A stretch of 57,797 nt of DNA from Succinatimonas hippei (GTDB lineage Bacteria; Pseudomonadota; Gammaproteobacteria; Enterobacterales; Succinivibrionaceae), in contig SFGV01000006.1 of the NCBI GenBank assembly GCA_004557545.1, positions 1-57,797 of the forward strand, in the 5' to 3' direction. Under the pieces are notes generated by a model. That model saw nothing but the letters and a program-made list of their open reading frames with translations. It was not told the DNA's origin and did not search any database. This document shows, piece after piece, positions 54,229-57,797 of the stretch. Position 1 is the first letter of the stretch. Every line of letters starts with the position of its first letter. The position numbers were made by a program, and so were the translations under genes.

Positions 54229-54705
54229 TAATAAAGAGGGAACTTCGGTTTCTCGCGGATGATTAGTGTCGGATGAACATGTTTGAACTTACATTGTTTT
54301 TAATGGGCTTGTGCACATCATTTTGGTTTGAACCGTAACGCCGATAGAGCCAGCGATCGTCTGAAACCATCCACAGTACATTGTGTTTTCGCAGTTTATC
54401 CATAGATTATGTTGGTGGTCATCGTTAGGCTTTGTTCCTGAAGTTTTCTAGCTGAAATACGCGTCATGATGAGCGTCAGCGCACCATAATGTAATATGGT
54501 CGGCGATAATGTCTTACGTCAATACGCAGACTGGACGCGAATTTTTTTTCGTTTCTCTAAGGCAGTTTTCAACGCATACGCGCTGATGATAAAGACTGCT
54601 CATTTCAGCAGGCGTATGCTAACGAGCGCCTCCTTTAGAAGATTTATATACTGCCGCGCTGTATGCCGGTATCGCGGAGAGTTTTTGAAAAAGTATATTT
54701 ATATA
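54229..54705. other. Gene-free boundary before the arsenic operon
   Basis: No gene is supported. Short frames on both strands (for example 47 codons on the minus strand near 54270-54410) resemble nothing I know. The base composition shifts to A/T toward the right. This may be the junction of an acquired segment. Confidence 0.45.
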
Positions 54706-54734
54706 TTGACAACTGTGAATGTATATACTATAAA
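54706..54734 (+). promoter_or_regulatory. arsR promoter and probable operator
   Basis: The -35 TTGACA (54706-54711) and -10 TATAAA (54729-54734) have 17-base spacing. An imperfect inverted repeat (TATATATTGAC ... GAATGTATATA, about 54700-54727) overlaps both boxes, the usual place for an ArsR operator. Confidence 0.75.
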
Positions 54735-54760
54735 AAGTGTATTCCCCGGAGGTAAAAGTC

Positions 54761-55081
54761 ATGGGACTTAGAGAAGACGTCAGAAGAATAAAGGCGCTTA
54801 CAGATGAGAACCGCCTCGCGATCATGATCGCACTCCAGCATGGAGAGAAGTGCGGATGTGATCTGTTGGAGGAACTGAATATCACGCAGCCGACTCTCTC
54901 GCATCACATGAAAATTTTATCCGACAGTGGTCTTGTTGATTATTACAAAGATGGGAAATGGATGCGTTACTCCATTTCTGCGAACGGGGTCAGGAGGTTT
55001 CGTGAAATGATCGGTTCCTACGTAAGATGTGACTGTGAAACAGACAGTAGCGTATCCTGTGGATGCAAGGAAAAGAAGTAA
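54761..55081 (+). CDS. arsR: ArsR-family arsenic-responsive repressor
   Basis: This small winged-helix repressor (106 residues) releases its operator when it binds As(III). The core reads ALTDENRLAIMIALQHGEKCGCDLLEELNITQPTLSHHMKILSDSGLV. The metal-binding pair is C31 and C33, just before the recognition helix, and dimer/wing segments follow. The C-terminus adds two more Cys-x-Cys pairs (C90/C92 and C100/C102), unlike minimal ArsR proteins. The SD GGAGG lies nine bases before the ATG; the open frame from 54737 is not used because it would run through the SD. It heads the ars operon and likely represses it. Confidence 0.93.
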   Translation: MGLREDVRRIKALTDENRLAIMIALQHGEKCGCDLLEELNITQPTLSHHMKILSDSGLVDYYKDGKWMRYSISANGVRRFREMIGSYVRCDCETDSSVSCGCKEKK

Positions 55082-55176
55082 TTGATTTCTATCATTTAGG
55101 CAGTCCCTGGGAGTGCCTATATCAAGGTTATAGACATAGATACATTTCAATATATCAAACTATTTAAGGCGAAGTC

Positions 55177-56217
55177 ATGAACAATCAAAGCAAAGGGATT
55201 AATACATTTCAGCGTTATCTATCTGTGTGGGTACTGCTCTGCATGGCTGCAGGAGTAACGCTGGGATATTTTGTCCCGGCCATTCCTGACACACTATGCA
55301 GATTTCAGATTTCAGGCATTTCGATTCCTATCGCTGTTCTCATCTGGGTCATGATCTACCCCATGATGATGAAAGTTGATTTTCAGAGTGTAAGACAGAT
55401 TGGAAAGAACAAGAAAGGCCTTCTGGTCACGTGGGTGACGAACTGGCTGATCAAGCCATTCACCATGTACGGGATTGCGTATCTGTTTTTGTTTGTCATA
55501 TTCAAAGCCTTCATATCACCGGGACTGGCAACAGAATACCTTGCCGGGGCAGTGCTTTTAGGCGCAGCCCCGTGCACGGCAATGGTATTTGTGTGGAGCG
55601 CGCTTACAAAAGGAAATCCCGCTTATACGGTCGTACAGGTAGCTACAAACGATCTTATTATCCTTGTGGCTTTTGTCCCGATCGTAAAGTTTCTTTTAGG
55701 CGTTTCTGATGTGGCCGTTCCCTACGGCACTCTGTTCGTCAGCGTATTTCTGTTTGTAGTGATTCCGCTTGTCGGCGGCGTCCTGACGAGGATAACGGTC
55801 ACGAAGCAAAGAGGCGCGGATTACTTTGAGAGTACTTTTATCCACAAGTTCGACAATGCCACAACGATAGGTCTGCTGTTGACGCTGGTTATTATTTTCA
55901 GTTCACAGGCAGAGGTGATTCTGTCTAATCCGCTCCATATTGTGCTGATTGCGGTGCCGCTGACCATTCAGACATTTTTGATCTTCTTTATCGCTTATGA
56001 AGCGAGCAAGCTACTGAAATTACCGCATGATATTGCGGCTCCTGCCGGTATGATCGGCGCATCAAATTTCTTTGAACTTGCGGTAGCTGTGGCGATTGCA
56101 CTATTTGGTACGACAAGCCCTGCAGCGCTCGCTACCACTGTAGGCGTTCTGACGGAGGTACCCGTCATGCTCCTGTTAGTGCGAATAGCAAATAAAACGA
56201 AAGCGAGTTTTGCGTAA
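55177..56217 (+). CDS. acr3: Arsenite efflux transporter Acr3
   Basis: Acr3 is an inner-membrane arsenite exporter of the BART superfamily. The 346-residue protein has ten hydrophobic helices, the conserved GAAPCTAMVFVWSALTKGNPAYT with the essential cysteine C133, VQVATNDLIIL, and the late helix PAGMIGASNFFELAVAVAIALFG. These mark Acr3 rather than ArsB. The ATG has GGCGAAG upstream as a modest SD. Its TAA overlaps the next ATG by one base, so it is coupled to the permease gene. Confidence 0.95.
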   Translation: MNNQSKGINTFQRYLSVWVLLCMAAGVTLGYFVPAIPDTLCRFQISGISIPIAVLIWVMIYPMMMKVDFQSVRQIGKNKKGLLVTWVTNWLIKPFTMYGIAYLFLFVIFKAFISPGLATEYLAGAVLLGAAPCTAMVFVWSALTKGNPAYTVVQVATNDLIILVAFVPIVKFLLGVSDVAVPYGTLFVSVFLFVVIPLVGGVLTRITVTKQRGADYFESTFIHKFDNATTIGLLLTLVIIFSSQAEVILSNPLHIVLIAVPLTIQTFLIFFIAYEASKLLKLPHDIAAPAGMIGASNFFELAVAVAIALFGTTSPAALATTVGVLTEVPVMLLLVRIANKTKASFA

Positions 56218-57215
56218 TGTGGACTTTTATTCAGGATCAGATCCTTGGGATGAAGTGGTTGAATGCCCTGATTGAGCAGTTGCTGCTCATGGTCGGACTT
56301 AATTTAGATAGTCGGATTGGCGGCAGTATACAGTTCTTCATTTATGACACAATTAAAATCACGGTATTGCTCTGTGTATTGATCTTTCTGATTTCTTACA
56401 TTCAGAGTTTCTTTCCTCCGGAGCGGAGCAGGAAGATCATGGGAAGATTTCATGGAATAGGAGCAAATGCTGTAGGCGCTCTGCTTGGAACGGTGACACC
56501 TTTCTGTTCATGCTCCTCTATTCCAATCTTCATGGGCTTTACGAGCGCAGGGCTTCCGCTTGGGGTGACATTTTCATTTCTCATTTCATCGCCAATGGTG
56601 GATTTGGGGAGTCTTGTGCTTCTCATCAGTATCTTTGGCGTGAAGATTGCCGTGGCCTATGTAGTGCTGGGGCTTGTCATTGCGGTTCTTGGCGGGACAC
56701 TGATAGAACACCTTCACATGGAAGATCAGATTGCTGATTTTATCCGCAATAATAATAGCAAGGTGGATATAGAGTCTCCAAATCTTACCGTAAAGGATCG
56801 GCTGCTCTATTCCAGAGATCAAGTCGTATCCACCTTTAAAAAGGTATTCCTGTATATCCTTGTCGGCGTGGCTATTGGAGCAGTGATCCACAACTGGATT
56901 CCTGGGGGCTGGGTGGAGACCGTTCTCGGCGACAATAATCCATTCGGAGTGATACTTGCTACACTTGTGGGTATTCCAATGTATGCCGACATATTCGGCA
57001 CGATTCCGATTGCCGAAGCTCTTTTGGCAAAAGGAGCATTGCTTGGTACGATTCTCAGCTTTATGATGGCGGTTACCACACTCAGTCTTCCTTCTCTCAT
57101 CATGCTTAAGAAAGCGATTAAGCCAAAGCTGCTTGGAACGTTTATAGCCATCTGTACAGTAGGTATCATCATTGTCGGATACGGCTTCAATGCCATAGCG
57201 TACTTACTGGTGTAA
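56217..57215 (+). CDS. ArsP-like permease (PF03773 family)
   Basis: This 332-residue polytopic membrane protein belongs to the permease family that includes ArsP, an exporter of trivalent organoarsenicals. The signature LLGTVTPFCSCSSIPIFMGFTSAGLPLGVTFSFLISSPMVD holds C97 and C99, the thiol pair expected to bind arsenic. A second repeat lies near GIPMYADIFGTIPIAEALLAKGALLGT. Close coupling with acr3 (TAATG) and arsC downstream supports an arsenic role. The exact substrate, arsenite or methylarsenite, cannot be decided. Confidence 0.88.
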   Translation: MWTFIQDQILGMKWLNALIEQLLLMVGLNLDSRIGGSIQFFIYDTIKITVLLCVLIFLISYIQSFFPPERSRKIMGRFHGIGANAVGALLGTVTPFCSCSSIPIFMGFTSAGLPLGVTFSFLISSPMVDLGSLVLLISIFGVKIAVAYVVLGLVIAVLGGTLIEHLHMEDQIADFIRNNNSKVDIESPNLTVKDRLLYSRDQVVSTFKKVFLYILVGVAIGAVIHNWIPGGWVETVLGDNNPFGVILATLVGIPMYADIFGTIPIAEALLAKGALLGTILSFMMAVTTLSLPSLIMLKKAIKPKLLGTFIAICTVGIIIVGYGFNAIAYLLV

Positions 57216-57228
57216 AGGGGGAATTTCA

Positions 57229-57627
57229 GTGAACAAACCAAAAGTGGCATTTATCTGTGTTCACAACTCATGTCGCAGCCAGATTGCCGAAGCATTAGGC
57301 AGACGTCTTGCGCCCGATGTATTTGATAGCTATTCTGCCGGAACAGAAACAAAGCCTCAGATCAATCAGGACGCGGTGCGTCTTATGAAGCGGATCTATG
57401 GCATTGATATGGAAAAAACGCAGTACAGCAAGCTTCTGTCAGATATTCCGCTCGTAGATGTGGTTATCACGATGGGCTGCGATGTTAATTGCCCATTTCT
57501 TCCTTGCTCTGAGAAATTTGATTGGGGTTTGGAGGATCCAACGGGACATGGTGATGAAGCTTTTATCGAGACAATTCGGATAATCCAAGCGAAAATTCTA
57601 GAACTTTCAAAGCACCTGGCGCAATAA
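57229..57627 (+). CDS. arsC: Arsenate reductase, thioredoxin-coupled type
   Basis: ArsC reduces arsenate to arsenite for export. The 132-residue protein has the low-molecular-weight phosphatase fold: FICVHNSCRSQIAEAL is the P-loop with nucleophile C10, and EDPTG carries the acid Asp. The disulfide relay is in TMGCDVNCPFLPC, with C84, C88 and C93; the spacing differs from the Cys82/Cys89 of the staphylococcal enzyme. The start is GTG with AAAGGGGG upstream. A thioredoxin-like gene follows and could recycle it. Confidence 0.95.
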   Translation: MNKPKVAFICVHNSCRSQIAEALGRRLAPDVFDSYSAGTETKPQINQDAVRLMKRIYGIDMEKTQYSKLLSDIPLVDVVITMGCDVNCPFLPCSEKFDWGLEDPTGHGDEAFIETIRIIQAKILELSKHLAQ

Positions 57628-57683
57628 TCTACGGTTACTGTTACACCAGGTTCAGTGATCTTTTACTGAAGGAGGATAAAAAG

Positions 57684-57797
57684 ATGAATATTAAGGTATT
57701 AGGCGGTGGCTGCAAAAAATGTGAGACGCTTTTGAGGTCCGTAAAAGAGGCGGTAGCAAATAAGGGGATTCACGCTGAGGTTGAGTACATCACCGAT
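57684..57797 (+). CDS. Thioredoxin-like small redox protein (partial)
   Basis: The window cuts this gene after 38 codons. The N-terminus MNIKVLGGGCKKCETLLRSV has a C-x-x-C pair (C10, C13) right after the first strand, as in the small thioredoxin-fold proteins (Thioredoxin_3 type) found in ars operons. A strong GGAGG precedes the ATG. It probably serves as electron donor to ArsC or the permease (inference). Confidence 0.8.
   Translation, partial: MNIKVLGGGCKKCETLLRSVKEAVANKGIHAEVEYITD

Noticed and set aside
54496..54771. 91-codon open frame over the arsR promoter
   Set aside because: It runs through a clear promoter and the arsR start, with no SD or recognisable domain.
1..57797. CRISPR array, prophage or complete insertion sequence
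   Set aside because: No regular spaced repeats, no integrase, no phage structural gene and no complete transposase were seen on either strand.

Overview
The window (about 57.8 kb, GC-balanced, densely coding) reads as the chromosome of a gammaproteobacterium. Gene orders such as serB-radA, ftsK-lolA-rarA-serS, cvpA-purF, thrS-infC-rpmI-rplT and purH-purD near hup and a yjaG-like gene match enteric-type gammaproteobacteria. Two AAA-ATPase/PD-(D/E)XK (DUF1703-type) genes, a family abundant in anaerobic gut bacteria, and an anaerobe-style acetate kinase suggest Succinivibrionaceae or a relative. That placement is inference; no rRNA is present to confirm it. Layout: 1-5.1 kb holds tRNA-Leu(GAG), then an overlapping block prfC-tatD-serB-radA (release factor 3, TatD-type nuclease, phosphoserine phosphatase, DNA repair). 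5.2-7.7 kb (minus) has an Rsd-like anti-sigma70 factor and a MepM-like murein endopeptidase. 8.2-9.8 kb is a frameshifted AAA/PD-(D/E)XK gene. 9.8-14.7 kb has a YjaG-like protein, a TSUP exporter, purD-purH and an HU protein. 14.8-19.7 kb has phosphoglucomutase, a Cof-type HAD phosphatase, a YddA-type ABC transporter and a small unknown membrane protein. 19.8-24.8 kb has a sodium:alanine symporter, a second and more damaged AAA/PD-(D/E)XK gene, DedA and TrmL. 25-34.4 kb is the ftsK-lolA-rarA-serS-cvpA-purF run. 34.5-36.7 kb pairs a UDP-glucose dehydrogenase with a frameshifted family-2 glycosyltransferase. 36.9-40.6 kb has two identical tRNA-Val(GAC) genes and thrS-infC-rpmI-rplT. 40.7-48.3 kb has gltA, purU, an acyltransferase, pdxH, ackA and msbA. 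48.3-49.1 kb is a gene-poor patch with structured repeats. 49.1-54.2 kb has a MalZ-like protein lacking most GH13 catalytic residues, pepD and an orphan BioF-like enzyme. 54.7 kb to the end is an arsenic-resistance operon (arsR, acr3, ArsP-like permease, arsC, thioredoxin-like gene cut by the window edge). How the genes work together: purF, purD, purH and purU supply purine synthesis and one-carbon balance; serB, serS and thrS link amino-acid supply to translation, with prfC, infC, L35, L20 and TrmL; FtsK, LolA, MsbA and the M23 peptidase serve division and envelope building. The most unusual items are the intact but apparently catalytically dead MalZ homologue, infC with an apparent AUA start codon behind a hairpin, three genes each broken by an apparent one-base loss, the structured repeats at 48.6-49.0 kb, and the arsenic operon, whose regulator carries an extra cysteine-rich tail. 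I see no CRISPR array, no complete insertion sequence and no prophage.
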